This document shows positions 1 through 9,895 of a DNA stretch of 58,784 nt, one piece after another. The DNA comes from an uncultured beta proteobacterium (GTDB lineage: Bacteria > Pseudomonadota > Gammaproteobacteria > Burkholderiales > SG8-39), in contig CADEDU010000011.1 of NCBI GenBank assembly GCA_902826155.1, positions 37,192 through 95,975 of the forward strand, read 5' to 3'. Position 1 is the first letter of the stretch. The number at the start of each line of letters is the position of its first letter. The translations under genes were made by a program, and so were the position numbers. Below the pieces are notes generated by a model. It ran no database searches and was not told where the DNA came from. It saw only the letters and a program-made list of their open reading frames with translations.

Positions 1-11
1 TTGTGCTTCAT
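1..11 (-). CDS. murC: UDP-N-acetylmuramate--L-alanine ligase MurC (first codons only)
   Basis: Only the first three codons and part of the fourth are inside the window: ATG AAG CAC, giving Met-Lys-His, which is how many betaproteobacterial MurC proteins begin. The ATG overlaps the murG stop codon by 4 nt (ATGA), the junction used elsewhere in this operon. MurC normally follows murG in proteobacterial dcw clusters. The call rests on position and these few residues; the rest of the gene lies beyond the left edge. Confidence 0.55.
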
Positions 12-1093
12 GCGCCCGCCTTTCGGGCGATCGCTTCGCACGCGTCGGCCACGACCTTGGTGGCTTCGGCACGCCCGAGTGCGCGAGCGCGAACAGCCAT
101 GTCGGTGAGGCGCTCGCGCGTCGTCTCGCGCAGCAGGTGCGCCAGCCGCTCGGCGCTCAGCTCCGTTTGCGGCAGCAGGATTGCGGCGTCGTGGTCGGCG
201 AGATAGCGGGCGTTGGCCGTCTGATGGTCGTCGACCGCATGCGGATAGGGCACCAGCACGCTCGCAACGCCGGCCGCCGCCAGTTCCGCGATCGTCATGG
301 CGCCCGCCCGGCAGATCACCAGATCGGCATCGGCATATGCCGCGGTCATGTCGTCGATGAACGCCACCAGATCGCCCGCCACGCCGGCTTGCTGGTACGC
401 AGCGCGCAATGCATCGAGATTCTTCGCACCCGCCTGATGCCGTGCGATCGGACGTTGCACCGGATCCAGCATCGCGATGGCTGCCGGTACGGTCTCGTTC
501 AAGATCTGCGCGCCGAGGCTGCCGCCGATGACGAGCACGCGCAGCGGCCCGCTTCGTTGCGCGTAACGCTCACGCGGCGTTGCCATCGCGCTGATGGTCG
601 CGCGCACCGGGTTGCCGCTGTGCTCCGCCTTGCGCAGTGCATGCGGGAACGCGCTCAGCACACGGTCGGCCACGCCTGCCAGCACCCGATTGGCCAGCCC
701 GGCGATGGCGTTCTGTTCGTGGATCAGCAGCGGCTTGTTGGCGAGTGCGGCCATCATGCCCCCGGGAAAACTGATGTAACCGCCCATGCCGACGACGACC
801 TGCGGACGCACTCGTCGAACGACGCGAAGCGCTTGCCAGAACGCGACGAGCAGACGTGTGGGCAGCAGCAGCTTGGTAAGCAGACCCTTGCCGCGCAGCC
901 CCATGAACTCGACCGTCTCGAGCGTGATGCCATGCTTGGGTACGAGCGTGGCTTCCATGCCGCTCGCCGAGCCGAGCCAGACGATGTGCCAGCCGCGCCC
1001 GCGCAGTTCCTCGGCGACTGCCAACGCGGGGAATACATGGCCACCGGTGCCGCCGGCCATGACGAGCGCGGTGCGCTTGGAGGGATTAGCCAC
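8..1093 (-). CDS. murG: UDP-N-acetylglucosamine transferase MurG
   Basis: MurG transfers GlcNAc from UDP-GlcNAc to lipid I to make lipid II on the cytoplasmic face of the inner membrane. The 361-residue protein has the usual family length. It carries the N-terminal glycine-rich loop GGTGGHVFPALA near residues 14-25. A C-terminal UDP-sugar-binding segment near residues 265-305 holds CRAGAMTIAEL followed by DDHQTANA. The start is GTG, 15 nt after the ftsW stop; no ATG in frame gives a better N-terminus. It sits between ftsW and murC in the dcw operon. Confidence 0.97.
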   Translation of the reverse strand: MANPSKRTALVMAGGTGGHVFPALAVAEELRGRGWHIVWLGSASGMEATLVPKHGITLETVEFMGLRGKGLLTKLLLPTRLLVAFWQALRVVRRVRPQVVVGMGGYISFPGGMMAALANKPLLIHEQNAIAGLANRVLAGVADRVLSAFPHALRKAEHSGNPVRATISAMATPRERYAQRSGPLRVLVIGGSLGAQILNETVPAAIAMLDPVQRPIARHQAGAKNLDALRAAYQQAGVAGDLVAFIDDMTAAYADADLVICRAGAMTIAELAAAGVASVLVPYPHAVDDHQTANARYLADHDAAILLPQTELSAERLAHLLRETTRERLTDMAVRARALGRAEATKVVADACEAIARKAGA

Positions 1094-1108
1094 ACGCGGC
1101 GTCCCCCG

Positions 1109-2317
1109 TCATGCCGGCAACCCGCGCATGAGTTGGCGATCTTCCCAATCGATCCGCATCAGGATGCCGAACGCCAGGCAGTTGGCGACGATGCTGCTGC
1201 CGCCGAAACTCATGAACGGTAGCGTCAGGCCTTTCGTGGGCAGGATGCCCATGCCGACGCCCATGTGGATCAGCGCCTGCATGGCGAACCACACCGCGAT
1301 GCCCTGCGCGACGAGCGACGCATATGGCCGGTCGTGGCTGACGGCGAGCCGGCCGACGACGAATGCGCGCATCACCAGCCAGGCGAACAGCGCCACCACA
1401 AGCAGCACACCGACGAAACCCAGTTCCTCGGCCACCACCGCGAGCAGAAAATCGGTATGCGCCTCGGTGAGGTAGTGATGCTTCTCCACGCTTGCGCCAA
1501 GGCCCTCGCCGGTCAAGCCACCACGCCCGTAAGCGATCAACGAATGCGTGAGCTGGAATCCCTTGCCGAAGGCGTCCTGCCATGGATCGATGAAGCCGAG
1601 GAACCGCTTCAACCGATACGGCACGAACACGATGAGCAGCGCGAACGACACCGCGAGCGTGCCGATCAGACCCGCGAACCACGCCATGTTCATGCCGCCG
1701 ATGAACAGGATCGATGCCGCGATCATCGCGATGACGAAGGTGGCGCCGTAGTCGGGTTCCATCAGCAGCAGCAGACCCACCGGTATCATCACCGCCAGCA
1801 GCGGCAACAGCCCGCGCTTGAAGTTGTGCATCAGGTGCGCCTTGCGGGCGGTGAAATCCGCGGCGTAGAGCACGACGAACAGTTTCATGAATTCGGACGG
1901 TTGCACGTTCGCGAAACCGAGTGAGATCCAGCGCCGCGCACCGTTGATCGGCCGGCTCACGCCCGGTATGAACACCAGCACCAGCAGCACCACGCCCAGC
2001 ACGAACAGCCAGAACGAGACCTCCTGCCAGGTCCGAGTCGAGACCTGGAAGGCGAACAGGGCTGCGGCCACGCCGACGACGACATAGACGCTTTGTCGCA
2101 CCAGGAAGTAGGTGGATCGATTGCCATACAACTTGCCGGTCTCGGCGATGGCGATCGAAGCGGAATAGACCATCACCAACCCGAGCACGAGCAGCAGCAG
2201 CACCGCCCACACCATGCTGCGGTCGTATTCGCCTACCACCCCGGGCGCGCGCACCGCACGCCTGGTCGTGCGCCGCGACCACGGCCATGCCAGTTTCAGG
2301 CTAGCGATGTTCAGCAT
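1109..2317 (-). CDS. ftsW: peptidoglycan glycosyltransferase FtsW (SEDS family)
   Basis: This is the SEDS-family lipid II polymerase of the divisome, which works with FtsI (PBP3). The 402-residue product has about ten hydrophobic membrane segments. It shows SEDS signatures PSEFMKL, the large loop with YGRGGLTGEGLG, EAHTDFL (holding the aspartate equivalent to the catalytic one in this family) and PFMSFGGSS near the C-terminus. The reading frame is open upstream to 2509, but the start at 2317 (MLNIASLK) is chosen because it overlaps the murD 3' end by 17 nt and gives the normal length. It has a short basic cytoplasmic N-terminus before the first membrane segment. Confidence 0.95.
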   Translation of the reverse strand: MLNIASLKLAWPWSRRTTRRAVRAPGVVGEYDRSMVWAVLLLLVLGLVMVYSASIAIAETGKLYGNRSTYFLVRQSVYVVVGVAAALFAFQVSTRTWQEVSFWLFVLGVVLLVLVFIPGVSRPINGARRWISLGFANVQPSEFMKLFVVLYAADFTARKAHLMHNFKRGLLPLLAVMIPVGLLLLMEPDYGATFVIAMIAASILFIGGMNMAWFAGLIGTLAVSFALLIVFVPYRLKRFLGFIDPWQDAFGKGFQLTHSLIAYGRGGLTGEGLGASVEKHHYLTEAHTDFLLAVVAEELGFVGVLLVVALFAWLVMRAFVVGRLAVSHDRPYASLVAQGIAVWFAMQALIHMGVGMGILPTKGLTLPFMSFGGSSIVANCLAFGILMRIDWEDRQLMRGLPA

Positions 2318-3716
2318 CGGCCAGCTCCCGCACCGCGGCTGCAAACACCTCGCCGCGATGCCTGTAGTGATTGAACATGTCGAAGCTCGCGCAGGCGGGC
2401 GAGAGCAGCACCACATCCCCCGCTTGCGCATCTGCACGGGCCAGTTCGATCGCCTCGCGCATCGTTGCAGCGCATTGCTGGCGCGCACCGGTTCCGGTGA
2501 GCGCCGCACCGATGCGCGGACCGTCGCGCCCGATCAGCACGATGCTGCGCACGACGCGCTCGACCACGTCGCGCAACGGCGTGAAGTTCTGGCCCTTGCC
2601 GTCGCCGCCGGCGATCAGAACCACCTTCGCGCTCGTGGCGCCGAGTTGCTTGGCGAATCCGGTCAGTGCCGCCAGCGTCGAGCCGACGTTGGTGCCCTTC
2701 GAGTCGTTGAAATAGGTCACGCCGCCGATCGTGGCGATCGGCTCGACCCGATGCGGCAGACCGGTAAACCCGCGCAGCGCGTCGACCACCGCAGCGCGAC
2801 TCAAGCGCATGCCATCGATCAACGCCAGCGCAGCCATCGCATTGGCGGCGTTGTGCAGACCGGCCAGTTTGAGTTCGTCGGTGGCAACGATCGCCTCCGC
2901 GCCGCGACGCACTTCGAACGCACCACCACGGGCGACCAGGCCGAACTCGTCGGCACTCGAAGGAGCATCCAGCCCGAAGGTGATCACGCGCCGGCCCGGG
3001 CGGCGCATCGCCATGCTCGCGGCGTCGTCGCGATTGAGCACTTGCGTGCCGCCGCCGTGGAAGATCCGCGCTTTGGCGGCGCCGTACGCCGCGATGCCGT
3101 CGTAGCGATCGAGGTGATCCTCCGACAGATTGAGCATCGTGGCGGCGTCGGGATCGAGCGAGCAGGTCGTCTCGAGCTGATAGCTCGACAGTTCGAGCAC
3201 CCACGCGGCAGGAAGCGCATCGCGATCGACGCGCGCCATCAGCGCGGTGAGCGCGGCCGGGCTGATGTTGCCGGCGACCTCGGCATCGACGCCCGCGCCG
3301 CGCACCAACGCCCCGGTGAGCGCGGTGACGGTGGTCTTGCCGTTGGTGCCGGTCACGCCGATCACGGTCGGTCGGGCGTGTCCGGCGTAAAGCCTGGGTA
3401 GGGCCTGCGCAAACAGTTCGATGTCGCCCACCACCGGCACGCCGCGCCGCTGTGCCTCCTGTACCACCGGCTCGGCCACCGGCACGCCGGGACTGATCCC
3501 AACGAGATCGATCCCCTGCAGATGCGTGTGCTCGAACGCCCCGGTGCGCAGTTCGGCCTGCGGCACCTGCGCACGCAGTGCATCCACGCCTGGCGGCTGC
3601 GCGCGGGAATCGGCCACGCGCACCGAGCGGGCGCCCTGCCTGCTCGCCCATTGCGCGATCGACAGCCCCGTCTCTCCGAGTCCCAGCACCAGCACGTTTG
3701 CGCCTCGCAGTTCCAT
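2301..3716 (-). CDS. murD: UDP-N-acetylmuramoylalanine--D-glutamate ligase MurD
   Basis: MurD adds D-glutamate to UDP-MurNAc-L-Ala in the cytoplasm with ATP. The 471-residue protein starts with a Rossmann-like segment (VLGLGETGLS). It then has the Mur-ligase P-loop GTNGKTT near residue 123, ELSSYQLE, and the C-terminal domain with GGDGKGQ and LLSPACASFDMF. These are diagnostic for MurD. The length is slightly above the E. coli protein, as is common in betaproteobacteria. It lies 28 nt downstream of mraY, and its 3' end overlaps ftsW. Confidence 0.96.
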   Translation of the reverse strand: MELRGANVLVLGLGETGLSIAQWASRQGARSVRVADSRAQPPGVDALRAQVPQAELRTGAFEHTHLQGIDLVGISPGVPVAEPVVQEAQRRGVPVVGDIELFAQALPRLYAGHARPTVIGVTGTNGKTTVTALTGALVRGAGVDAEVAGNISPAALTALMARVDRDALPAAWVLELSSYQLETTCSLDPDAATMLNLSEDHLDRYDGIAAYGAAKARIFHGGGTQVLNRDDAASMAMRRPGRRVITFGLDAPSSADEFGLVARGGAFEVRRGAEAIVATDELKLAGLHNAANAMAALALIDGMRLSRAAVVDALRGFTGLPHRVEPIATIGGVTYFNDSKGTNVGSTLAALTGFAKQLGATSAKVVLIAGGDGKGQNFTPLRDVVERVVRSIVLIGRDGPRIGAALTGTGARQQCAATMREAIELARADAQAGDVVLLSPACASFDMFNHYRHRGEVFAAAVRELADAEHR

Positions 3717-3744
3717 CAGCGTTGCAACCGTCTCCTGTCGCGTT

Positions 3745-4911
3745 TCAGCGCAGCTTCAACGTCGACAACCCGAACAGCACCAACATCATCGTGATGATCC
3801 AGAAGCGCACCACGACCTGTGTTTCCTTCCAGCCGCCCAATTCGAAGTGGTGATGCAGCGGCGCCATGCGGAACACGCGCTTGCCGCCGGTCAGCTTGAA
3901 GTACGCGACCTGGATGATCACGGACAGCGTTTCGGCGACGAACACGCCGCCCATGATGAACAGCACGACTTCCTGGCGGACGATCACCGCGACGGTGCCC
4001 AGCGCCGCTCCGAGCGCGAGCGCACCCACATCGCCCATGAACACCTCGGCGGGATAGGCGTTGAACCAGAGGAAGCCCAAGCCCGCGCCGACGATCGCGG
4101 CGCAGAACACGGTCATCTCCGCCGCGCCGGGGATGTGCGGGATCAGCAGGTACTTCGCGAACACGGCGCTGCCCGTTACGTAAGCGAACGCACCGAGCGC
4201 GCCGGCGACCAGCACCGCGGGCATGATCGCCAGACCGTCCAGACCATCGGTGAGGTTGACGGCGTTGGACGTGCCGACGATGACGAAGTAGGTGAGCACG
4301 ATGAAGCCGAACACACCCAGCGGGTAGGCGACGTTCTTGAAGAACGGCACGATCAGATCGGTCTTGCCCGGCAGTTCCATCGCCATGCCGCTGCTGACCC
4401 ACGCCATGAACAGATCCCACACCTTCGCACTGGTCGGTGCGTTGATCGCGAAGGCGAGGTACACGGCGGCGATGATGCCCACCACCGATTGCCAGAAGTA
4501 CTTCCAGCGTGCGGGCAGTCCCTTCGGATTGCGATGCACGACCTTGCGATAGTCGTCGACCCAGCCCACTACGCCGAAGCCGACCGTCACCACCAGCACC
4601 ACCCACACGAACCGGTTTTCCAGATCGCCCCACAGCAACGTGGTGATCGCGATCGCCAGGAGCACCAGCGCGCCGCCCATCGTCGGCGTGCCGGCCTTGG
4701 TGAGGTGGGTTTGCGGCCCATCGGTGCGCACCGCTTGCCCGATCTTGTACGCGGTGAGCTTGCGGATCATCCGCGGTCCGAGCACCAGCGAGATGATCAG
4801 CGCGGTCAACGTCGCCAGCACCGCGCGCAGCGAGATATAGTTGAAGACGTTGAACGCTCGCACGTCCTTGGCGAGCCATTGCGCGATCTCAAGCAGCACG
4901 CTCGCCTCCAT
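3745..4911 (-). CDS. mraY: phospho-N-acetylmuramoyl-pentapeptide transferase MraY
   Basis: MraY makes lipid I by transferring phospho-MurNAc-pentapeptide to undecaprenyl phosphate in the inner membrane. The 388-residue product has about ten membrane segments and the family's conserved cytoplasmic motifs. These are the GTPTMGG region near residue 76, DDYRK with the acidic pair, [21 protein letters not shown] and the histidine-rich [10 protein letters not shown] near the C-terminus. The ATG lies 36 nt after the murF stop. The N-terminus [16 protein letters not shown] matches the family start. Confidence 0.96.
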   Translation of the reverse strand: MEASVLLEIAQWLAKDVRAFNVFNYISLRAVLATLTALIISLVLGPRMIRKLTAYKIGQAVRTDGPQTHLTKAGTPTMGGALVLLAIAITTLLWGDLENRFVWVVLVVTVGFGVVGWVDDYRKVVHRNPKGLPARWKYFWQSVVGIIAAVYLAFAINAPTSAKVWDLFMAWVSSGMAMELPGKTDLIVPFFKNVAYPLGVFGFIVLTYFVIVGTSNAVNLTDGLDGLAIMPAVLVAGALGAFAYVTGSAVFAKYLLIPHIPGAAEMTVFCAAIVGAGLGFLWFNAYPAEVFMGDVGALALGAALGTVAVIVRQEVVLFIMGGVFVAETLSVIIQVAYFKLTGGKRVFRMAPLHHHFELGGWKETQVVVRFWIITMMLVLFGLSTLKLR

Positions 4912-4947
4912 GCCGCAGAGTCATGCCGGCCGCGATGATCGCCATGC

Positions 4948-6330
4948 TCAGGCGCATGCCGCCTCCCCTTGCGCCTGCCCGCGCAACGCGCTCACCACGC
5001 GCTCCATGCGCATGAAGCGCGAGCCCTTGACCAGCACCGTCGCACCGCCGCGGGCGAGCGCTCGCGCACGCGAAGCCAGCGCGTCGATCTCGTCGAAGTG
5101 TTCAGCGCCACGACCAAATGCACCGACTGCGTCACGCGCGGCCGCACCGATCGCCAGCAAGTGATCGACACCACGCGCTTTGGCGTACGCACCGACCTCG
5201 TCGTGATACTTCGGGCCCTCGGCGCCGACCTCGCCCATGTCGCCCAGAATCAATACGCGCGGACGGTCGGCCCCGGCCAGAATGTCGATGGCGGCGCGCA
5301 CCGAATCGGGATTGGCGTTGTAGGTATCGTCGACCAGCGTGGCACCGCTGGCTAGCTGCAGCACCTGCAGTCGGCCCTTGGCGGGGCGGAACGCGCTCAG
5401 CCCTGCGCCGATTGCGTGCGGCGTAGCGCCCGCGGCACTCGCGGCAGCGGCGGCGGCCAGCGCGTTGGGAACGTTGTGCAGCCCCGGAATGTGCAAGATG
5501 GCCGTGGCCACGCCTTCGGGCAGCACGATCTCGACGTCGGTGCTGGCGATGCCTGGCGCGAACCGCCCGGTCACCATGGCATGCGCGTTCAGTCCGAAGT
5601 CGCGGATCGGACGCGATCCGGCAGCACCGCGCCAATAGCCGGCGAACGCATCGTCGGCATTGAGAATCGCCGCTCCGTAGTCGGGCAACGTGGCGATGAG
5701 CGCGCCGTGTTCGGCCGCGACGTCGGCGACGCTCTTCATGAACTCCTGGTGCTCGCGCTGCGCGTTGTTGATCAACCCGATCGTCGGCTGCGCGATGGCC
5801 GCGAGCAGCGCCGTCTCACCCGGGTGATTCATCCCCAATTCGACGACGCCGACGCGATGACTCTCGCGCAGACGCAACAGCGTGAGCGGCAAGCCGATGT
5901 CATTGTTGAGGTTGCCCTCGGTAGCCAGCACGTGCTCGGCGCCGAACTGCTCGCGCAGGATGGCGGCGATCATCTCCTTCACCGTGGTCTTGCCGTTGGA
6001 ACCCACCACGGCGATCAGCGGCAGCGTGTACTGCGCCCGCCACCAGCGTGCGAACGCAGCCAGCGCGCGCTTGGTGTCGTCGACGATGATCAGCGGCGCG
6101 GTCGGAAGCGTGCGCGCGAGCTGCGAAGCTTCGTCGACCATCGCGGCCGCCGCGCCGCCTTGCAATGCAGCCTGCACGAAAGCGTGCCCGTCGAAGCGCT
6201 CGCCGCGAAGTGCGACGAACAGAGCGCCGCGCCCTACATTGCGCGAATCGGTCGAGACGTGTTCGACCTGCGCATCGACGCCGCTCAATCGTGCGCCGAT
6301 CGCCGCGGCCAGTGCGCTCAGGCTCAGCAT
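4948..6330 (-). CDS. murF: UDP-N-acetylmuramoyl-tripeptide--D-alanyl-D-alanine ligase MurF
   Basis: MurF adds D-Ala-D-Ala to complete the UDP-MurNAc-pentapeptide. The frame stays open upstream to 6828, but the ATG at 6330 (MLSLSALAAAIGARL) overlaps the murE stop by 7 nt and yields a normal 460-residue protein. Visible motifs are the N-terminal TDSRNVGRGALFVALRGERFDGH, split here as substrate-binding TDSR and FVAL. The P-loop is GSNGKTTVKEM, followed by the ELGMNHPGE segment and DDTYNANPDS. The last is diagnostic for MurF within the Mur ligases. Confidence 0.95.
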   Translation of the reverse strand: MLSLSALAAAIGARLSGVDAQVEHVSTDSRNVGRGALFVALRGERFDGHAFVQAALQGGAAAAMVDEASQLARTLPTAPLIIVDDTKRALAAFARWWRAQYTLPLIAVVGSNGKTTVKEMIAAILREQFGAEHVLATEGNLNNDIGLPLTLLRLRESHRVGVVELGMNHPGETALLAAIAQPTIGLINNAQREHQEFMKSVADVAAEHGALIATLPDYGAAILNADDAFAGYWRGAAGSRPIRDFGLNAHAMVTGRFAPGIASTDVEIVLPEGVATAILHIPGLHNVPNALAAAAAASAAGATPHAIGAGLSAFRPAKGRLQVLQLASGATLVDDTYNANPDSVRAAIDILAGADRPRVLILGDMGEVGAEGPKYHDEVGAYAKARGVDHLLAIGAAARDAVGAFGRGAEHFDEIDALASRARALARGGATVLVKGSRFMRMERVVSALRGQAQGEAACA

Positions 6331-7865
6331 CGCAAGCCCTCCAACGCGCGACGCGCCTGATCGATATCGGAGAACGGACGGCGTACGCCGGCGATCTCCT
6401 GGTACGGTTCGTGGCCCTTGCCCGCCAGCACGATCACATCGCCCGACCGGGCATTGGCGATCGCCGCCTCGATGGCTTGCGCGCGATCGAGCACCACCGT
6501 CGGCTGCGCTGAATCGATGCCCCGCACGATCTCCGCGGCGATCGTCTCGGGCGATTCGTCGCGCGGGTTGTCGCTCGTCACGAACACTGCGTCGGCGATG
6601 CGCGCGGCGATCGCGCCCATCAGCGGACGCTTGCCGCGGTCGCGATTGCCACCGCAACCGAAGACGGCGATCAGGCGCCCGCCAGTGCCGGCTGCCACGT
6701 CGCGCGCGGCGTTCAACACCTTCTCCAGCGCGTCGGGCGTATGGGCGTAATCGACGATCACGATCGGTCGATCGCCACCACCGACGCGCTCCATGCGGCC
6801 GGGCACTGGCGCCAGGGAGGCCACGCACTCGATGGCGCGATCGAGATCGACGCCGACCGCGCGCAGAACGCCTATCACCGCCAGCAGGTTGGCGACGTTG
6901 AAGCGCCCGACCAGACCGGTCGCCACCTCGCGCGCGCCCGCGTCGGTCTCGATCCGGAATGCGACGCCGTTCGCGTCGTGCCGGATGTCGTGCGCCTCTA
7001 GAAAACCGTCCAACCCGCCGCGGCGGGCCGCATCGGGATACAGCGAATAGCCGATGCGGCGTACGCCGCGTCGCGCCACCTTCGCCGCCCGCACGCCAAC
7101 CGGATCATCGAGGTTGGTGACGACGTGCGACAGCGTCTCCCACCCGAACAGCGCCAGCTTGGCCGCCGCATAGCTCGCCATGTCGGCGTGATAGTCGAGA
7201 TGGTCGCGCGACAGATTGGTGAACACGGCGCAGTCGAAGTGCACGCCGTCGACGCGATGCTGGTCGAGCCCGATGGATGAGACTTCCATCGCCACCGCGC
7301 GGGCGCCCTGATCGGCGAAGCGACGCAGCGCACGCGCCAGCACGATTGCATCGGGCGTGGTGTTCGGATTCGGTTCGGCTGATTCGCCAAAGCGCATCCC
7401 CAGCGTACCGATGGCCGCGCACGGTTGGGCCACGGCATTCAGGGCTTGCGCGATCCATTGCGTCGTGGAGGTCTTGCCATTGGTGCCGGTGACCCCGATC
7501 ACGCGCAGTTGCGCCGAGGGCTCGCCGTACACCTGGTGCGCGATCGGCCCGGCGAGTTCGCGCAGCGATGCGACCGATACGTTCGGCACCTGCCAGCGCG
7601 CGTCCCAGCGGAACGGTGTGCCATCGCGTGCGGCGCCTGCCTCCCAGATCACCGCGCTTGCGCCACGCTGGATCGCCGCATCGATGTAGTCGCGCCCATC
7701 CGCTCCGGCACCCGGATACGCAACGAAAGCATCGCCGCGATCGATGGCGCGACTGTCGGCGCTCAATCCGCGCACCGTCACCGCCTGTGCCGCGAGCGAT
7801 TGCAGCACGCGCGCGGCGCGCGCGCGTGCTGGAGCCATGTCGCGGCCGCTCGCGCGCGCGTTCAT
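6324..7865 (-). CDS. murE: UDP-N-acetylmuramoyl-L-alanyl-D-glutamate--2,6-diaminopimelate ligase MurE
   Basis: MurE adds meso-diaminopimelate to UDP-MurNAc-dipeptide. The 513-residue protein has the SADSR substrate motif, the P-loop GTNGKTSTTQW, and the DNPR tetrapeptide near residue 424 (TSDNPRDES). In characterised MurE enzymes that tetrapeptide selects meso-DAP over lysine, so a Gram-negative DAP-type wall is expected. The start at 7865 overlaps the ftsI stop (ATGA), which favours it over a second in-frame Met at residue 10. The two murein ligases murE and murF are separate, not fused. Confidence 0.96.
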   Translation of the reverse strand: MNARASGRDMAPARARAARVLQSLAAQAVTVRGLSADSRAIDRGDAFVAYPGAGADGRDYIDAAIQRGASAVIWEAGAARDGTPFRWDARWQVPNVSVASLRELAGPIAHQVYGEPSAQLRVIGVTGTNGKTSTTQWIAQALNAVAQPCAAIGTLGMRFGESAEPNPNTTPDAIVLARALRRFADQGARAVAMEVSSIGLDQHRVDGVHFDCAVFTNLSRDHLDYHADMASYAAAKLALFGWETLSHVVTNLDDPVGVRAAKVARRGVRRIGYSLYPDAARRGGLDGFLEAHDIRHDANGVAFRIETDAGAREVATGLVGRFNVANLLAVIGVLRAVGVDLDRAIECVASLAPVPGRMERVGGGDRPIVIVDYAHTPDALEKVLNAARDVAAGTGGRLIAVFGCGGNRDRGKRPLMGAIAARIADAVFVTSDNPRDESPETIAAEIVRGIDSAQPTVVLDRAQAIEAAIANARSGDVIVLAGKGHEPYQEIAGVRRPFSDIDQARRALEGLRC

Positions 7866-9610
7866 GTGCTCTCCTTCACTTCGACCCCTGGCGGTGGCAA
7901 CGCGACGGGTTTCATCGGCGCATCGGGGCTCACCCCGAGGATGCGCAGTGCGCCCGCCATCACCTCGGCGAACACCGGTGCCGCCACCACGCCGCCGTAG
8001 TACTGACCGGCGCGCGGCTCATCGATCATCACCGCCACGACCAGCCTGGGTTTGGACAACGGCGCGATCCCGACGAACGAGGCGACATGTTTGTCGGCGG
8101 TGTAGTGCTTGTTTTCGTCGAGTTTGCGCGCCGTGCCCGTCTTGCCGCCGACGCGGTAGCCCATGATCTGCGCGCGCGGCGCAGTGCCGCCCGGCTGCAC
8201 CGCGAGTTCCAGCATGTTGCGGATCTCGAGCGCGGTTTTCGCCGAGATGACCGACTTGCCTTGCACCGGTTCGGTCACTTTGGTGAGCGAGACCGGCACC
8301 ATGTCGCCTTCGCGCGCGAACACGGTGTACGCGCGGGCCAGATGAATCAGGCTTACCGAAATGCCGTGACCGTACGACATCGTCGCCTGCTCGATCGGCT
8401 TCCAGGTCTTGAGCGGGCGCACCCTGCCCGAGGCCTCGCCCAGGAAGCCCAATCGCGGCGGCGTGCCGAAGCCGATGCCGTCGAACATGTTCCACATCGA
8501 CTCCGACGCGAGCCCCAGTCCGATCTTCGCGGTGCCGACATTGCTCGATTTCTGGATGATCTCGGCCACGGTGAGCAGGCCCGCCGGATGCGCATCGCGA
8601 ATGGTGTTCGTCCCGATCGTGAGCGTGCCGGGCGCGGTCTGGATGGTCGTCTGGGCGGACACCTTCCCCTGCTCGAGCGCGATCGCCACGGTGAATGGCT
8701 TGAGCGTCGATCCGGGCTCGAACGTGTCGGACACCACCCGATTGCGAACGAGCTTCTTGTTGACCGCCTGGGCGAGCGACTCGAGGTTGTTCGGGTTGTA
8801 GGCCGGCAGGCTGGTGAGCGCGAGCACCTCTCCGGTGGTGGTGTCGAGCACGACCAGGCTGCCGCTGACCGCCTTGTGATCAGCCATCGCCTTGCCCAGG
8901 CTGCGATGTGCGAGCGACTGGATACGGCTGTCGAGCGCGAGCACGAGGTCGCGACCTTCACGCGCCGGTCGCACGCTCTCGACGTCTTCGATGACGCGGC
9001 GCAAGCCGTCCTTGATGACGCGGCGTGACCCCTTCCTGCCGGCCAGATGCTCGTGGAACGCGCGCTCGATGCCTTCCTGGCCGATGTCGTCGCGGCCGGT
9101 GAACCCGAGCACTTGTGCCATCACCTCGCCGCCTGGGTAGTAGCGGCGATACTCGACGCGGATGTCCACGCCCGGGATCTCGAGATGCTCGACCCTGGTC
9201 GCCAGATCGGGGGCGACCTGCCGGCGCAGATAGGCGAAGTCGCCCTTGGCGGCATTGACCCGTCCGGTCAACTCGCGCGTGGGCATCTCGAGGATCTTCG
9301 CCAGATCGTTGAGTTGCTTCGGCGTGGGGTCGAACTCCTTGGGGATCGCCGCGATCGATCGCGCCGGCGTGCTGACGGCCAACGGCTCGCCGTTGCGATC
9401 GAGGATCCGGCCGCGATTGGCCGGCACGTCGACGACGCGGCTGTAGCGCGACGCGCCTTTCTTCTTCAGGAACTCGTCGGCGAACGCCTGCAGATAGACG
9501 GCCCGGCCCAGCATCACCACGAACCCCGCACCCAGCATGCCGAGCACGATGCGCGAGCGCCAGGATGGCTGGCGTGCGACACGACCGGCGCTGGCGCTCG
9601 GGAATCTCAT
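7862..9610 (-). CDS. ftsI: peptidoglycan D,D-transpeptidase FtsI (PBP3)
   Basis: FtsI is the septal class B penicillin-binding protein that cross-links new peptidoglycan, partnered with FtsW. The 582-residue product has a basic cytoplasmic N-terminus and one membrane anchor near residues 20-42. The pedestal region contains RGRILDRNGEPLA. The transpeptidase domain carries the active-site tetrad STLK (in EPGSTLKPF), the SSN motif (QKSSNVGT) and KTGT near the C-terminus. The start at 9610 makes an ATGA overlap with ftsL. The frame is open upstream, but that part is the shadow of ftsL. Confidence 0.95.
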   Translation of the reverse strand: MRFPSASAGRVARQPSWRSRIVLGMLGAGFVVMLGRAVYLQAFADEFLKKKGASRYSRVVDVPANRGRILDRNGEPLAVSTPARSIAAIPKEFDPTPKQLNDLAKILEMPTRELTGRVNAAKGDFAYLRRQVAPDLATRVEHLEIPGVDIRVEYRRYYPGGEVMAQVLGFTGRDDIGQEGIERAFHEHLAGRKGSRRVIKDGLRRVIEDVESVRPAREGRDLVLALDSRIQSLAHRSLGKAMADHKAVSGSLVVLDTTTGEVLALTSLPAYNPNNLESLAQAVNKKLVRNRVVSDTFEPGSTLKPFTVAIALEQGKVSAQTTIQTAPGTLTIGTNTIRDAHPAGLLTVAEIIQKSSNVGTAKIGLGLASESMWNMFDGIGFGTPPRLGFLGEASGRVRPLKTWKPIEQATMSYGHGISVSLIHLARAYTVFAREGDMVPVSLTKVTEPVQGKSVISAKTALEIRNMLELAVQPGGTAPRAQIMGYRVGGKTGTARKLDENKHYTADKHVASFVGIAPLSKPRLVVAVMIDEPRAGQYYGGVVAAPVFAEVMAGALRILGVSPDAPMKPVALPPPGVEVKEST

Positions 9611-9891
9611 TGTTTGGTGGCCGGTGCGCCGTGTTGATCGGCGACGATCGTGCGGCTCGGATCGTTGGGGCGCATGCGCAGCTTCTCGCCGGCGATGCGT
9701 TCGACACGCGTGTGCATCGCCCAGGTGCTCTGTTCGAGTTGCAGCTGGCCGAACTCGACATCGAGCGTGCGAGCGTGGCGCATCTCGCGCTCCAATTCCC
9801 CCACGAGGTGACGTGCCCGATGCTGCGAGGTGACCAGGCCGATCGCGCACAACACCAGCACGATCAGCATCAGAAGGTTCACGCGTGCCAT
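9607..9891 (-). CDS. ftsL: cell division protein FtsL
   Basis: FtsL is a small bitopic divisome protein that forms a complex with FtsB and FtsQ and activates FtsW-FtsI. The start at 9891 (MARVNLLMLIVLVLC) gives 94 residues. These comprise a very short cytoplasmic tail, one membrane segment at about residues 5-22, then a periplasmic heptad-rich coiled-coil region around residues 28-62. It sits between rsmH (4 nt gap) and ftsI (4 nt overlap), the conserved ftsL position. FtsL diverges quickly, so identification rests mainly on topology, length and location. Confidence 0.9.
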   Translation of the reverse strand: MARVNLLMLIVLVLCAIGLVTSQHRARHLVGELEREMRHARTLDVEFGQLQLEQSTWAMHTRVERIAGEKLRMRPNDPSRTIVADQHGAPATKQ

Positions 9892-9895
9892 GGGA

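Noticed and set aside
2214..3401. Plus-strand 395-residue frame opposite murD
   Set aside because: It is antisense to a certain murD gene and is His/Arg/Gly-rich with no family features.
3421..4938. Plus-strand 505-residue frame opposite murD and mraY
   Set aside because: It lies antisense to conserved genes and contains only low-complexity His/Arg/Glu-rich sequence.
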